Source: Rathayibacter sp. VKM Ac-2857 (GTDB lineage Bacteria > Actinomycetota > Actinomycetes > Actinomycetales > Microbacteriaceae). From it: a DNA stretch of 64,000 nucleotides. The translations under genes were made by a program, and so were the position numbers. Below, piece by piece: positions 19,245 through 27,316 of this stretch (the stretch's first letter is position 1; each line of letters opens with the position of its first letter). The DNA is taken from contig NZ_JABMLE010000001.1 of the NCBI RefSeq assembly GCF_013205025.1, positions 806,001 through 870,000 on the forward strand, given 5' to 3'. Below the pieces are notes generated by a model. That model saw only the letters and a list, made by a program, of their open reading frames with translations, did not search any database and was not told the DNA's origin.

Positions 19245-20984
19245 GTGCCTGATCCAGAGGAAGTCGCTCACGCGAAGCCAACGTCGGCGACAGTTCGTGA
19301 GCTGTACTCACATGCGTTCACCTGTGCACAGCCGGAGTGCCCGGAATGGCTGTACCGGCAAGAATCGGGCGTTGCGCGACCGGTGCTGAACAGTCGGGTC
19401 TCGCACATTCATGCGCGGCAGCCGGGCGGGCCGCGCTGGAAGCCGGGGATGTCATTGGAAGAAAACCGGTCGGTCGAGAACCTGCTCTTGATGTGCATCC
19501 CGCACTCGTACGAGATCGATGAGCACGAGGCGCGGTTCTCACCAGAGTTGCTTCAGGAGTGGCGGATTGGCCAGATTCAGGAGTACTTCGACCGTCGTTA
19601 TGGTTGGCCGATCAACGAAGACGAGGCGGCTGAGGTGTTGGCGGTCTCATTTGACTCTCCGACGATCGCGGCGCCGGTGCTGACGTCGGTCGTCGCGGCT
19701 GCAGAGTTGTACGCACTCAGAGCTGTGAGCACCCGGCCTGGGCCGGCAGCTGCTGCGGCGGCCTGGCGGAGAACGCGCGCCGAGGCGAACGCGATGATGC
19801 CCGCGTACGACGACGAGGGTAATCGTGTGTACGTCGAGCCGTCGAACATGGAGCGGCAGCAGCACGAGCGAGCTGTGCTCGCGGCGTTAGATGAGGTGCG
19901 GGCGGTGTTAGAGCCGATGTACGAAGACGTCCTGGCGAAGATCGCGACCGCCCGTCACACGTCGGTGCGATCAGTTCCGTGGTGCGACTGGGTGGCACAT
20001 ACTGCCGATGAACTCCTTGCTGCTGCCTCAACCTGGCCTTGGGAACCGCCGTACGAAGACACTGACCGGCTGAGCGACGCTGCTGCCGAAGTGCGTGCCG
20101 CGGTCAGCGGCCTCGCCTCATCGCTTCGCGGAGAGAACCCGCCGCCGCCTCCGGCTGTGCCGGAACCGGTCGTCAGCGAGGCGGACGAAGCTCGTGCTGC
20201 TCTCGCTGAGGCGATGGCGGCTCACAACGCCCTCCTGGAGCGGGCCCGGCCGTGGGCCCGAGTGAAGACAAAAGCATACGACCCCGACCTGCACGCCGAG
20301 CTCGTTGTGGCAGCCGACGAAGTGACGCTGATACCGCAAGTGCTTTCCACCTACGCGTTTGCGTTGGGTTCAGTTGCCAGCCTGGCGGCGTCGGTCGCGC
20401 GGAACGCCACCGACGAAGAAGTGGCGGCACTCATCGGGGAGGACCGTGCGCGTCGGCCGTTGGTGGTTGCAGCGGCGCTATTGGTGGAGGTCTGGCGAGA
20501 AATGAGCGCCGCCGAACGTGGCGACCTGGCCGACCTTGCCCGCGAGAGTCTTCTCGAGGAGTTCGCCACCCAAGACTGGTCCGTCGAGGACGCATGGGTC
20601 GGGAACTATGTGCATGGGGCGACAGTTTTCACGCCGTGGTCGCATTGGATGTCAGCTGAGGTGGTGAAGGCTGGGCTCTCGAATGCGCTGGACGCCGCCC
20701 CCGCGCGTCTGGATGACGTCGTGCTCACATGCGCCCCCTGGCTAGAACGTGAGAGCAGGGCCGATGGGTCGCGGCAGGCTGCACGTTCCTACCGTGAACT
20801 GCCGCCTTGGTTTCCGACCGAAGCCATCGTCCGCGCCGCTGCAGTCCAGTATCCACACGTGGTCGCCACGACCTCCGACTACGACGACGGCGTCCCCGAA
20901 GGAACGCCCGAGGTGGAGCATCACCTGAGCCAGATCCTTCGCCTTGCAACGGAACCTACCGCTCAGACTGGTGACGCAAATTAG
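19245..20984 (+). CDS. HNH nuclease-domain protein with helical C-terminus
   Basis: A 579-residue protein. Residues ~10-100 form an HNH/zinc module: KPTSATVRELYSHAFTCAQPEC (C27, C32), VSHIHARQPGGPRW (H54, H56), then ENRSVENLLLMCIPHSYEID (N79, C84, H87). This matches the HNH layout common in anti-phage effectors, although the last knuckle is C-x2-H rather than C-x2-C. Residues ~110-579 are mainly helical and not recognised. The start is uncertain: GTG 19245 has AGGA/GGAG just upstream and gives the family-like beginning; TTG 19209 is in frame. Probably cleaves nucleic acid when activated; this is inferred. Confidence 0.7.
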   Translation: MPDPEEVAHAKPTSATVRELYSHAFTCAQPECPEWLYRQESGVARPVLNSRVSHIHARQPGGPRWKPGMSLEENRSVENLLLMCIPHSYEIDEHEARFSPELLQEWRIGQIQEYFDRRYGWPINEDEAAEVLAVSFDSPTIAAPVLTSVVAAAELYALRAVSTRPGPAAAAAAWRRTRAEANAMMPAYDDEGNRVYVEPSNMERQQHERAVLAALDEVRAVLEPMYEDVLAKIATARHTSVRSVPWCDWVAHTADELLAAASTWPWEPPYEDTDRLSDAAAEVRAAVSGLASSLRGENPPPPPAVPEPVVSEADEARAALAEAMAAHNALLERARPWARVKTKAYDPDLHAELVVAADEVTLIPQVLSTYAFALGSVASLAASVARNATDEEVAALIGEDRARRPLVVAAALLVEVWREMSAAERGDLADLARESLLEEFATQDWSVEDAWVGNYVHGATVFTPWSHWMSAEVVKAGLSNALDAAPARLDDVVLTCAPWLERESRADGSRQAARSYRELPPWFPTEAIVRAAAVQYPHVVATTSDYDDGVPEGTPEVEHHLSQILRLATEPTAQTGDAN

Positions 20985-21131
20985 GCACGCGGCCCGAGTG
21001 GCTCGCGCAGCCGGAATGGTGGCGCGTCTCCGGTACGTCTCGACGTCAGTTCCGCAGTGGATACGGACATGGGAAGAGTTCAGTCCGGACGCTCCGACGC
21101 TCGGACGCATCGAGACGACGGCAAAAAACGG

Positions 21132-22376
21132 ATGATGGCGATGGAAGAATTTTTTGACAAGCTGACGGGCACGACACCGCGGGTCGGGCTTCGACGCGAG
21201 ATCGACTCCGTGATCTGGGACATCGACGAGCGTCGCTTCTTGATCCGGGTGAAGGATGGCCGGATGTTTACAGCAGCCGCCCCGCCCAACGACGATCCGG
21301 AACGAGCGATCGTCCGAGTCGTCTATTTGTGGCACGACCGCCACATCGGTTTCGAGACGAATCGCGGCGATCACCTGCTTGGCATCATGCCTAGCCGTCA
21401 CAACTTGGCACCCGTGGATGGTCGACCTATCGTCTACTTGGATCAGAACCACTGGTCGACGCTGGCAAAGATGTCGAGGGCACCGGGTCGAGTTCCCGAG
21501 GTAGAGCGCAAGGCGGCGCTCGAGCTCATTGCACTCGTCGAGGCCGGAAAGATTATTCTGCCGATCTCCGCGGCGCATCACAGCGAGACCAGCCAATGGG
21601 TGGACGATGACTCCCGCTACCAGCTCGCGCTCACCATGCTCCGACTCAGCAGGGGGTGGCAGATGCGTGACCCTCTTGCCATTTGGGCGGAGGAACTACA
21701 GCGAGGCATCGCCATACACGCCGGAGCAGAACCCTCGTCCTCTGCACCGGTGTTCACCCTCGAACCATGGGTGATTCACGATGCCGAAGCGCACTCCACG
21801 GTGTGGGCAGATGACTCCGCCCAGCGCGGCCTACCTGCCGATTTGGAGTTCGCGTTCCAGTCAGCGCTTTCCACCATCGTCTACTTCGATCTCTTGCTCA
21901 GCACGGCCCCGATTCACCGCGAGGCGTCGCACGGATGGCGCGCCAAGCAACAACGAACCACTGATGCCCTCGCTGCCGACCATCGACCGAAGACTCAGAA
22001 GCGGCAGCTCGCTTACGCCTTCGCACTCGAGGACTTGAGCCGTGAAATGGCCAAAGCCGCGGCGCATACCAACGTCAGTACCGTCGCATTCGACAAGTGG
22101 TTGCGGAGCATCTGGAACAAAAAGGTGATCGAAACCCCTGCGGTCGGGATATTTTGCTCGATGTTCATGGATAAGCACCTCAATCCCCGCACAAAATGGC
22201 AAGACAACGACCTCAACGATCTCTTCTACCTATCCGCCGCCGCCGGATACGCTAACCACATCGTCGCCGAGCGGCACACAACTGGACTCATCGCCCAAGC
22301 AAGCAAGCGCCTGAACGCTTCTTTGGCCGCCCACCGCAGCATCACGGACCTCATGGCAAACCTTTCGCTCGCATAA
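21132..22376 (+). CDS. PIN-like nuclease-domain protein
   Basis: A 414-residue protein. The first ~95 residues are a beta-rich unit of unknown role. A PIN-like domain then starts with PIVYLDQNHWSTLAKM (D104), continues with an acidic SAAHHSETS, and ends with WQDNDLNDLFYLSAAAGYANHIVAE (D358, D360, D363), the acidic cluster expected at the end of such a domain. PIN-like enzymes are usually RNases. The start is uncertain: ATGs at 21132, 21135 and 21141, and the open frame reaches back to a GTG at 21057. It follows the HNH gene by 147 bp on the same strand and may be cotranscribed. A/T-richer than the flanks. Confidence 0.62.
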   Translation: MMAMEEFFDKLTGTTPRVGLRREIDSVIWDIDERRFLIRVKDGRMFTAAAPPNDDPERAIVRVVYLWHDRHIGFETNRGDHLLGIMPSRHNLAPVDGRPIVYLDQNHWSTLAKMSRAPGRVPEVERKAALELIALVEAGKIILPISAAHHSETSQWVDDDSRYQLALTMLRLSRGWQMRDPLAIWAEELQRGIAIHAGAEPSSSAPVFTLEPWVIHDAEAHSTVWADDSAQRGLPADLEFAFQSALSTIVYFDLLLSTAPIHREASHGWRAKQQRTTDALAADHRPKTQKRQLAYAFALEDLSREMAKAAAHTNVSTVAFDKWLRSIWNKKVIETPAVGIFCSMFMDKHLNPRTKWQDNDLNDLFYLSAAAGYANHIVAERHTTGLIAQASKRLNASLAAHRSITDLMANLSLA

Positions 22377-22478
22377 TAATGGCAACGCTCAACCCGCTAC
22401 CCCGTCCATGCCTCCGTCCCGCTGAGGCTCGGCTAGGGCGTAGCCGCAGAGCCTGGCCGCCGCCCCGCGCGCTCGAAC

Positions 22479-23603
22479 TCAGCCCAGGTAGTTTGCATGG
22501 TCCCAGTCGAGATCCGGCGCGAGTTCGACGTAGACGAGCGTCGCAGTGAGCACCAGGTAACTCAACGCCTCAAGGCCAAGCTGGTGCGAGCCCGGATGGC
22601 ATCCGTCCATCGCCAAGGCCCGCATCGCACTGCGCCAGAGTCCGCCGCTACTGCTTAGATCGAAGCCACGGAAGAACACGAGGACCGTCACGTTGTCGGC
22701 GACGGCTGCCATGACCATATCTGACACAGCCTGCGCCTCCTCCTCATCGAAGGCACCTCGATCCTGGGCGGAATCGAGCACGACGTAGACGTCACCGAAC
22801 GCCTGTTCGGGAGCAGGCTCGTCGCGAACCTCATCGGGACTGTACCGATACCCGTACTCTGCAAACGCCGGTGACTGCCACAGCAACATCTGTGCGAGGG
22901 TGCCGCGGATGACCGTCAGCTCACCGACCTGATCCCGTGAAGCCTCGCGGAAGTCATGGGCTCTCAGGATCCGAGTCACTATCTCGCCCCATACCTCGGT
23001 CGGGGGGTGCGCGAGCACGGATCTGAGAGGGTCGATTCGGTGCCCGAGCGGACGGCCCCGGAATGCTGGGCCGTCGATACGCATGCTCTGGTGGTTCACT
23101 AGCGCCGTAATTCGGGCGAGATTCATGATCGCGGTAGTCGGAACATGCACAGTAACGTCACCGGTGCGGTGGCGCATGGACGCGTAGAACGTCTGCTGCC
23201 ACTCTCGCTCGACCAACTCGCGGACGTCGATGCCGATGAATGTGTCGATCGACTCGACGTATACGACGAGGTAGACCGGCTCGGGTGCGGCGAACCAGAA
23301 CTTTAGGTGCTCGACGCCCACGGAGACCGCAACATGGTCGGAGTTGTCGACGGCGTCCGCCGACAGCGTCGCTGCGTGGACGCCTTTGAGCTGGAACCAG
23401 ACGCGGCCGGCCAGCGCATGCCAAAACGGCTGGTCATCACCCTTCTTCGTGCTCTTCTCACCTCGTGCGAACAGGTGGAGTCCGGTGTCAATACCGGCCC
23501 GATCGCGGCGGTATCCGACGATGACGCCGCTCTGGCTCAGCAGTGCCTCGAACTTCGGCATGTACCGATTCTCAAGCTCATCGTGCTCTCCCATACCCAC
23601 CAT
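22479..23603 (-). CDS. DUF4365-type PD-(D/E)XK nuclease-like protein
   Basis: A 374-residue protein. The N-terminal ~135 residues fit the DUF4365 family: a helix with Glu (MPKFEALLSQSG), Asp in RAGIDTGLHLFA (D39), the QxK in VWFQLKGVH (Q71, K73), and HLKFWFAAPEPVYLVVYV with FIGIDVRELV. This is the E...D...QxK pattern of restriction-type nucleases. The remaining ~240 residues are unrecognised. The frame extends upstream to 23705; the ATG at 23603 is chosen as the first giving family-like sequence, with 23594 and 23561 also possible. It is divergent from the HEPN gene and convergent with the PIN gene. Confidence 0.62.
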   Translation of the reverse strand: MVGMGEHDELENRYMPKFEALLSQSGVIVGYRRDRAGIDTGLHLFARGEKSTKKGDDQPFWHALAGRVWFQLKGVHAATLSADAVDNSDHVAVSVGVEHLKFWFAAPEPVYLVVYVESIDTFIGIDVRELVEREWQQTFYASMRHRTGDVTVHVPTTAIMNLARITALVNHQSMRIDGPAFRGRPLGHRIDPLRSVLAHPPTEVWGEIVTRILRAHDFREASRDQVGELTVIRGTLAQMLLWQSPAFAEYGYRYSPDEVRDEPAPEQAFGDVYVVLDSAQDRGAFDEEEAQAVSDMVMAAVADNVTVLVFFRGFDLSSSGGLWRSAMRALAMDGCHPGSHQLGLEALSYLVLTATLVYVELAPDLDWDHANYLG

Positions 23604-23734
23604 GCCACTGAGTTTGCCAGGATCTGACCGGAACGGACACACGCGGAGGAAGAGCAGGACAACAGCAATCTCGGCGTACGACCGCCCAAAGTTCGGCAAT
23701 CGCACTTACGCGCCCGCCGCGCTACCGTGGACTC

Positions 23735-25168
23735 ATGAGTGATCTTGAGCCGGAGGCGAGCGATGCCGTCGTTCCGAGCGCGACGCCAGGTGCCGAACTC
23801 GTGCGGTTTGAGTCAGGCGTGCGCAACATGCTTGAGGAGTTCGGGTTACCTACTGAGCAGCTGTTCGTGCCGGTTTCGGAGCGTGTCGCAATGGTTGGTA
23901 ACGTCAGCACAGTCCTGTCCGAGCTAGATGCCGGAATTCGTGCAGAGTCACACTACGTCTCGAAGATGGTAGCCGCCGCAACTGTCGGCCTCTTCGATGC
24001 TGCGCTCAACTACCTTTGGGATGAGCTCGTTTCGGCGTTGAGGTCGCGCGTCGCCGGATTTGACCTGGCGTACTTTTTCGACATCGCAGCAGGAACGAAT
24101 TCAGATCTTCGCAGATCCTTGAAAGGAGAGGACGACCTACCGTCCGTCGACGATGCACGCCTGCTGAGAGCTTCACGCGAGATCGGTCTCATTAGCGACG
24201 TTGGTTTCGCGCGGTTGGATCACATCCGTTTCATGCGCAACCACGCTAGTGCCGCGCACCCTAATCAGAACGAACTGACCGGTCTCGAACTAGTTACTTT
24301 CCTTCAGCTTTGCGTCCGCGAGGTTATCAACACACCGACCGATACTGTCACCGCACACACTGGCCGACTACTAGCAAACATGAAGCGGGATCTTCTCGAT
24401 CAGGCCTCGGTGGATACCGCCGCAGCTTTCTTCGATCAATTGCCCCCCGACCGTGTGGACACCCTCGCTAATGGTATATTCGGCCTCTACACCTCGCCGG
24501 ATCGCACACCAATAGTCGCAGACAATGTGCGGCTTCTTTGGCCGCGCTTATGGCCGTTCATTGGGGACGCAGCGCGCAGGAGCTTCGGGCTCCGTCACGG
24601 CCGGGCGAGCGCGAGCGCGGAGACCGACCTCGCAACAGCAGCACGCGAACTGATAGACCTGGTGAACGGCACCGCATACCTAACAACTGAAGTTAGGGCG
24701 ATCGACATGAGCGACGCACTCGACCTCCTTAATAGCGCGCACCACGGTTTCGACAACTTTTATAATGAGGCGACGCCCGCCCGCAGGGTGCTAGACCTCG
24801 CTGGCGAGAGAGGCGACGTCCCTGCGGCTATTCGGGAGCGCTATATTGGCGTCGTCGTCGATTGCTTCCTCGGAAACGGTTACGGAATTAGCGCAGCAGC
24901 AGCGGTGTCCTACAAGAAGATGTTAGGGCGCTTCTCTTCGACCGACGCTGGTGTCGCGCTACGGCTATTCCTAAACCCGGTTTACAGCTCGCTGATGAGC
25001 GGGCGGGTTGGTCAAGCACAGTGGGCCGAGCTCCTCGACATTCTCGAGCCGAAGCTGACCAGCACCATCGATCGCAACCTGATGACCGCCCTAAGGAGCT
25101 TCCCTGGGACGCCCGACAAACTCGGGAACGACAGCAACATCAAGCGACTTGCCGAGACTAGGGTCTGA
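23735..25168 (+). CDS. HEPN-domain protein, probable RNase
   Basis: A 477-residue, mostly helical protein. FARLDHIRFMRNHASAAHPNQN contains R168-N-x5-H175, the R-[N]-x4-6-H signature of HEPN ribonucleases found in toxins and abortive-infection proteins. The preceding ~100 residues form the helices expected of such a fold, and the C-terminal ~280 residues are unrecognised. TACCGT (23723-23728) is six bases before the ATG, so a leaderless promoter is likely. It is the last island gene; the right direct repeat begins about 90 bp later. The RNase role is inferred from the motif only. Confidence 0.65.
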   Translation: MSDLEPEASDAVVPSATPGAELVRFESGVRNMLEEFGLPTEQLFVPVSERVAMVGNVSTVLSELDAGIRAESHYVSKMVAAATVGLFDAALNYLWDELVSALRSRVAGFDLAYFFDIAAGTNSDLRRSLKGEDDLPSVDDARLLRASREIGLISDVGFARLDHIRFMRNHASAAHPNQNELTGLELVTFLQLCVREVINTPTDTVTAHTGRLLANMKRDLLDQASVDTAAAFFDQLPPDRVDTLANGIFGLYTSPDRTPIVADNVRLLWPRLWPFIGDAARRSFGLRHGRASASAETDLATAARELIDLVNGTAYLTTEVRAIDMSDALDLLNSAHHGFDNFYNEATPARRVLDLAGERGDVPAAIRERYIGVVVDCFLGNGYGISAAAAVSYKKMLGRFSSTDAGVALRLFLNPVYSSLMSGRVGQAQWAELLDILEPKLTSTIDRNLMTALRSFPGTPDKLGNDSNIKRLAETRV

Positions 25169-25261
25169 CCAACTGCCGAAGAGCTCTACGCGCGGTTTCC
25201 GCTTTCGCGGTGGCCGCCCGAATAGCACCGGAGGTGAATCCTCACTGACTGGGGCCTGAAA

Positions 25262-25692
25262 TTTCTCGCCGTCGACCGTGCGCTCGACCGAGACGCCTGG
25301 CTGCGCGCCGGCGGTACCGCGGTGCTTCTCGCGGGCCTCGCCGTGTTCTCCACTACCCTGCCTTCGCCGACCTCGGCCACTACGCCGCCGCCGCGCTCTT
25401 CTTCCTGCTCATCGCGGCCGTCGCCGGAATCCACGCTCACGCCGTGCGCTCGCAGGGCGTCCGCGGACCGGGCTCGCTCCGCGCCTACTCGCTCGCCTAC
25501 TCGGCGCTCGCCGTCCTCCTGGCCGCGGTCGACGCCGCCGCGATCGTCCTCCTGCTGACCGGCCGGGCCTCGGCGCTCCTCGGCGAGCAGTGGCTGCTGA
25601 TCGTCGAGGCGGTCGCCCTCGCCCTCTTCACCGCCTTCTGGATCCTGCAGACCGTCGAGAACTGGCGCGACCCGGACGCGGCGGCCCGCTGA
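25262..25692 (+). pseudogene. 3' fragment of the DUF998-like membrane protein gene
   Basis: This duplicates the last ~430 bp of the gene at 17932-18819. It has no start, and one base is missing at about 25371 (accctg-cctt against accccggcctt in the left copy), which shifts the frame of the upstream part. From about 25444 the frame again encodes the original C-terminus (VRGPGSLRAYSLAYSALAV ... WRDPDAAAR). It marks the right boundary of the island. Confidence 0.88.
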
Positions 25693-25981
25693 GCGGTCCT
25701 CCACCCGTCCGCCGTTCCGACACGACGACGGGAGGAGGCCTCGTGCGAATCCGTCTCAGGTGCCGCCTCCGAGCGGATCGAGGCGGCAGCCCTCCAGCGC
25801 CGCCCGGCCCGCGTCCTCTTCGGCGAAGGGGTAGTCGTCATTCGAGACGTCGTTCGCGTAGTCGGACGTCGAGTACGAGGACGGCACGACCCCGGAGCGG
25901 ATCAGGCACTCCACGATCAGCGTGGTCTCGTCAGCCCGATCCGGGTTGCGATGGGTCCAGCTGGAGAGGGCGCCGATCTCG
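25262..25981. repeat. Right direct repeat flanking the nuclease island (720 bp)
   Basis: Same-orientation copy of 18388-19108. The first ~180 bp carry most of the differences, including the single-base deletion; from about 25440 to 25981 the two copies are nearly identical. The identical part crosses the space between the convergent genes and enters the lipoprotein gene, ending in gatctcg. Confidence 0.93.
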
Positions 25982-26445
25982 GTCTCGCCCGAACTGCGGG
26001 AGCAGCCCTTCACATCCTCGTTGGCGGCATCGGCATCCGTATCCGGAGCGAACGTCAAGTGGAAAGACCCGTCGAGCGCGTACTCGTCGATGCCGTAGCC
26101 GAGATCCGCCACGCACCTGGTGAAGCGGTCGATCATCTCCGCGCGCTCCTCCTCCGAGACGGTCCCGTCCTCGATGACGGACCTGGTGAAGTCGTCCGTC
26201 GCCCGGTCGTAGGAGGCGGCGAACTCCGAGGCCCACGGACCACTGAAGGCAGGCCTGTCGAGAGCCGGTTCGGACTGCCTCTCCGAAGCAGCAGGATTCG
26301 AGCACGCGGTCAGGGCGAGGAGCAGCGTGGCGCTCACGATGAGGAGCGTCTTCCTGATTTTTCGGCCAGGCTGCCACTGCGGGTTGAGGCCAGGAGTCGC
26401 TGTCCAAGCCGGATTGTTCGAACCGGTACGGGTTAAGAGATGCAT
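25756..26445 (-). CDS. Secreted lipoprotein of unknown function
   Basis: A 229-residue protein. After a ~30-residue polar start comes KIRKTLLIVSATLLLALTAC, a signal peptide with an LTAC lipobox, so it should be lipid-anchored outside the membrane. The mature part has regularly spaced Cys residues (RCVADLG, VKGCSRS, VECLIR, EGCRLD) that may form disulfides. The ATG at 26445 overlaps the upstream stop as TGATG, showing translational coupling and supporting this start. Its 3' part is duplicated at 18883-19108. Function unknown. Confidence 0.75.
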   Translation of the reverse strand: MHLLTRTGSNNPAWTATPGLNPQWQPGRKIRKTLLIVSATLLLALTACSNPAASERQSEPALDRPAFSGPWASEFAASYDRATDDFTRSVIEDGTVSEEERAEMIDRFTRCVADLGYGIDEYALDGSFHLTFAPDTDADAANEDVKGCSRSSGETEIGALSSWTHRNPDRADETTLIVECLIRSGVVPSSYSTSDYANDVSNDDYPFAEEDAGRAALEGCRLDPLGGGT

Positions 26446-26768
26446 CACCGTCTGCCGACCTGCTCGAACTGATTCCGGACCCACCGAGGGTGGACGAGCT
26501 CTCGCCAGGCCCAGCCGGCCCAGGAGATCTCCGGGTCCGGGATCCGCCGCTTCCAGACGGAGGCGGCGTACGCCGCCGCGCCGAGGCCCGTGGCGGCGCC
26601 CGCGAGCAGCGCATTCCCGAGGGCGAAGGAATTCGCAGCGAGCATCGAGAGGAGAACGGCGAGGACGAGGACACCTGCCGCGAGCAGGCCTGGCCGCTGC
26701 CGCGGTGCGCGCCCTCCTCCGATCAGCAGGCCCGCAAGGAGACCTCCGACGAGAGCGGCGACGGTCAC
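26445..26768 (-). CDS. Small membrane protein, coupled to the lipoprotein
   Basis: A 107-residue protein with about three hydrophobic segments (VAALVGGLLAGLLIGGG, LLAAGVLVLAVLLSML, ALLAGAATGLGAAAYAA) and a polar C-terminus ending WVRNQFEQVGRR. GTG at 26768 is inferred because upstream codons in this frame are Arg/Ser-rich and not membrane-like. Its stop overlaps the lipoprotein start (TGATG). Not recognised; it may help place or protect the lipoprotein. Confidence 0.55.
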   Translation of the reverse strand: MTVAALVGGLLAGLLIGGGRAPRQRPGLLAAGVLVLAVLLSMLAANSFALGNALLAGAATGLGAAAYAASVWKRRIPDPEISWAGWAWRELVHPRWVRNQFEQVGRR

Positions 26769-27133
26769 GGCCCGGTCACCCGGCCGGTGCGGCAGCCTTC
26801 GCCTCGAAGACGCGCAGCGACGGGACGGGTGCGAGCCAGGCGAGGTACACGGGTCGTCTCTGTGGATCCGCTGCCGCTCCACCGGTGGACACCCGCCGTC
26901 AATTCGACTCCACTCATGACCAGGACCTCCGGAGTCCTCACGCCGCTCCTGCGAACGGTTCCCCAGAGTCAATATCAGTATTGCCCCGCAGTGAAGCCGC
27001 TGGCGCGAGACACGGCACTGCCGCGCATCCCCGCGCGACTCCCTGCACGGTGTCGATCCCGGCGTCCGCGGCCGGTCTCAGGCGAGAGCCAGCAATGACC
27101 CGCCCGCTCGAGCGATCCCGCCCCGAAACGACA
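26769..27133. other. Gap without a convincing gene
   Basis: This 365-bp stretch lies upstream of the small membrane protein and downstream of the tRNA on the minus strand. It has no dispersed inverted repeat and no ORF with a believable start and composition. It probably holds the promoter of the membrane protein / lipoprotein pair. Confidence 0.5.
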
Positions 27134-27161
27134 GAAGGCCCGCTCTCCCGAGCGGGCCTTC
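27134..27161 (-). terminator. Rho-independent terminator of tRNA-Ala
   Basis: A perfect 11-bp stem (gaaggcccgct / agcgggccttc) with a 6-base loop. Read on the minus strand it is followed by a T-rich stretch (tgtcgttt). It lies 7 bp beyond the encoded CCA end of the tRNA. Confidence 0.88.
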
Positions 27162-27168
27162 CGTGTCG

Positions 27169-27244
27169 TGGTGGATCCGAGGGGATTCGAACCCCTGACC
27201 TCTTCATTGCGAACGAAGCGCGCTACCAACTGCGCCACGGACCC
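27169..27244 (-). tRNA. tRNA-Ala, anticodon CGC
   Basis: On the minus strand the sequence starts GGGTCCG and folds into a full cloverleaf: acceptor GGGTCCG/CGGATCC, D arm GCGC-AGTTGGTA-GCGC, anticodon stem CTTCG/TGAAG with loop TTCGCAA, and T arm AGGGG-TTCGAAT-CCCCT. The anticodon CGC reads GCG (Ala), and the third acceptor pair is G-U, the alanine identity element. The 3' CCA appears to be encoded (27169-27171). No island or att-like repeat is attached to it. Confidence 0.95.
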
Positions 27245-27316
27245 GTGCCTTCCGAGCCGTCACCGGCCCGAACAACTCGTCCACACTAGCACGTGGCCGA
27301 GGGGGCGTCGGAACGC

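Larger units (their letters stand above)
19201..25261. mobile_element. Candidate defence island between 720-bp direct repeats
   Basis: Four genes (HNH, PIN-like, DUF4365-like, HEPN) lie between two directly repeated copies of a chromosomal segment. The DNA is visibly richer in A/T, including at third codon positions, than the flanks (runs such as gaagaattttttgac occur), and it has none of the dispersed inverted repeats seen elsewhere. No integrase, transposase, phage structural gene or tRNA target is visible inside. The repeat arrangement (intact membrane gene left, intact lipoprotein gene right) is what a single crossover of a circular molecule carrying this 720-bp segment would leave. Confidence 0.75.

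Noticed and set aside
19111-19311. Upstream extension of the truncated lipoprotein frame as a full gene (18883-19311)
   Set aside because: The extra N-terminal part has no similarity to the complete lipoprotein, no signal peptide, and overlaps the opposite-strand HNH gene.
18388-25981. Island as a composite transposon between insertion sequences
   Set aside because: The flanking repeats are copies of ordinary chromosomal genes with no transposase or terminal inverted repeats.
27169-27244. tRNA-Ala as the integration site of the island
   Set aside because: It is about 1.9 kb from the right repeat, no partial tRNA copy was seen at the other end, and the island edges are explained by the 720-bp repeats.
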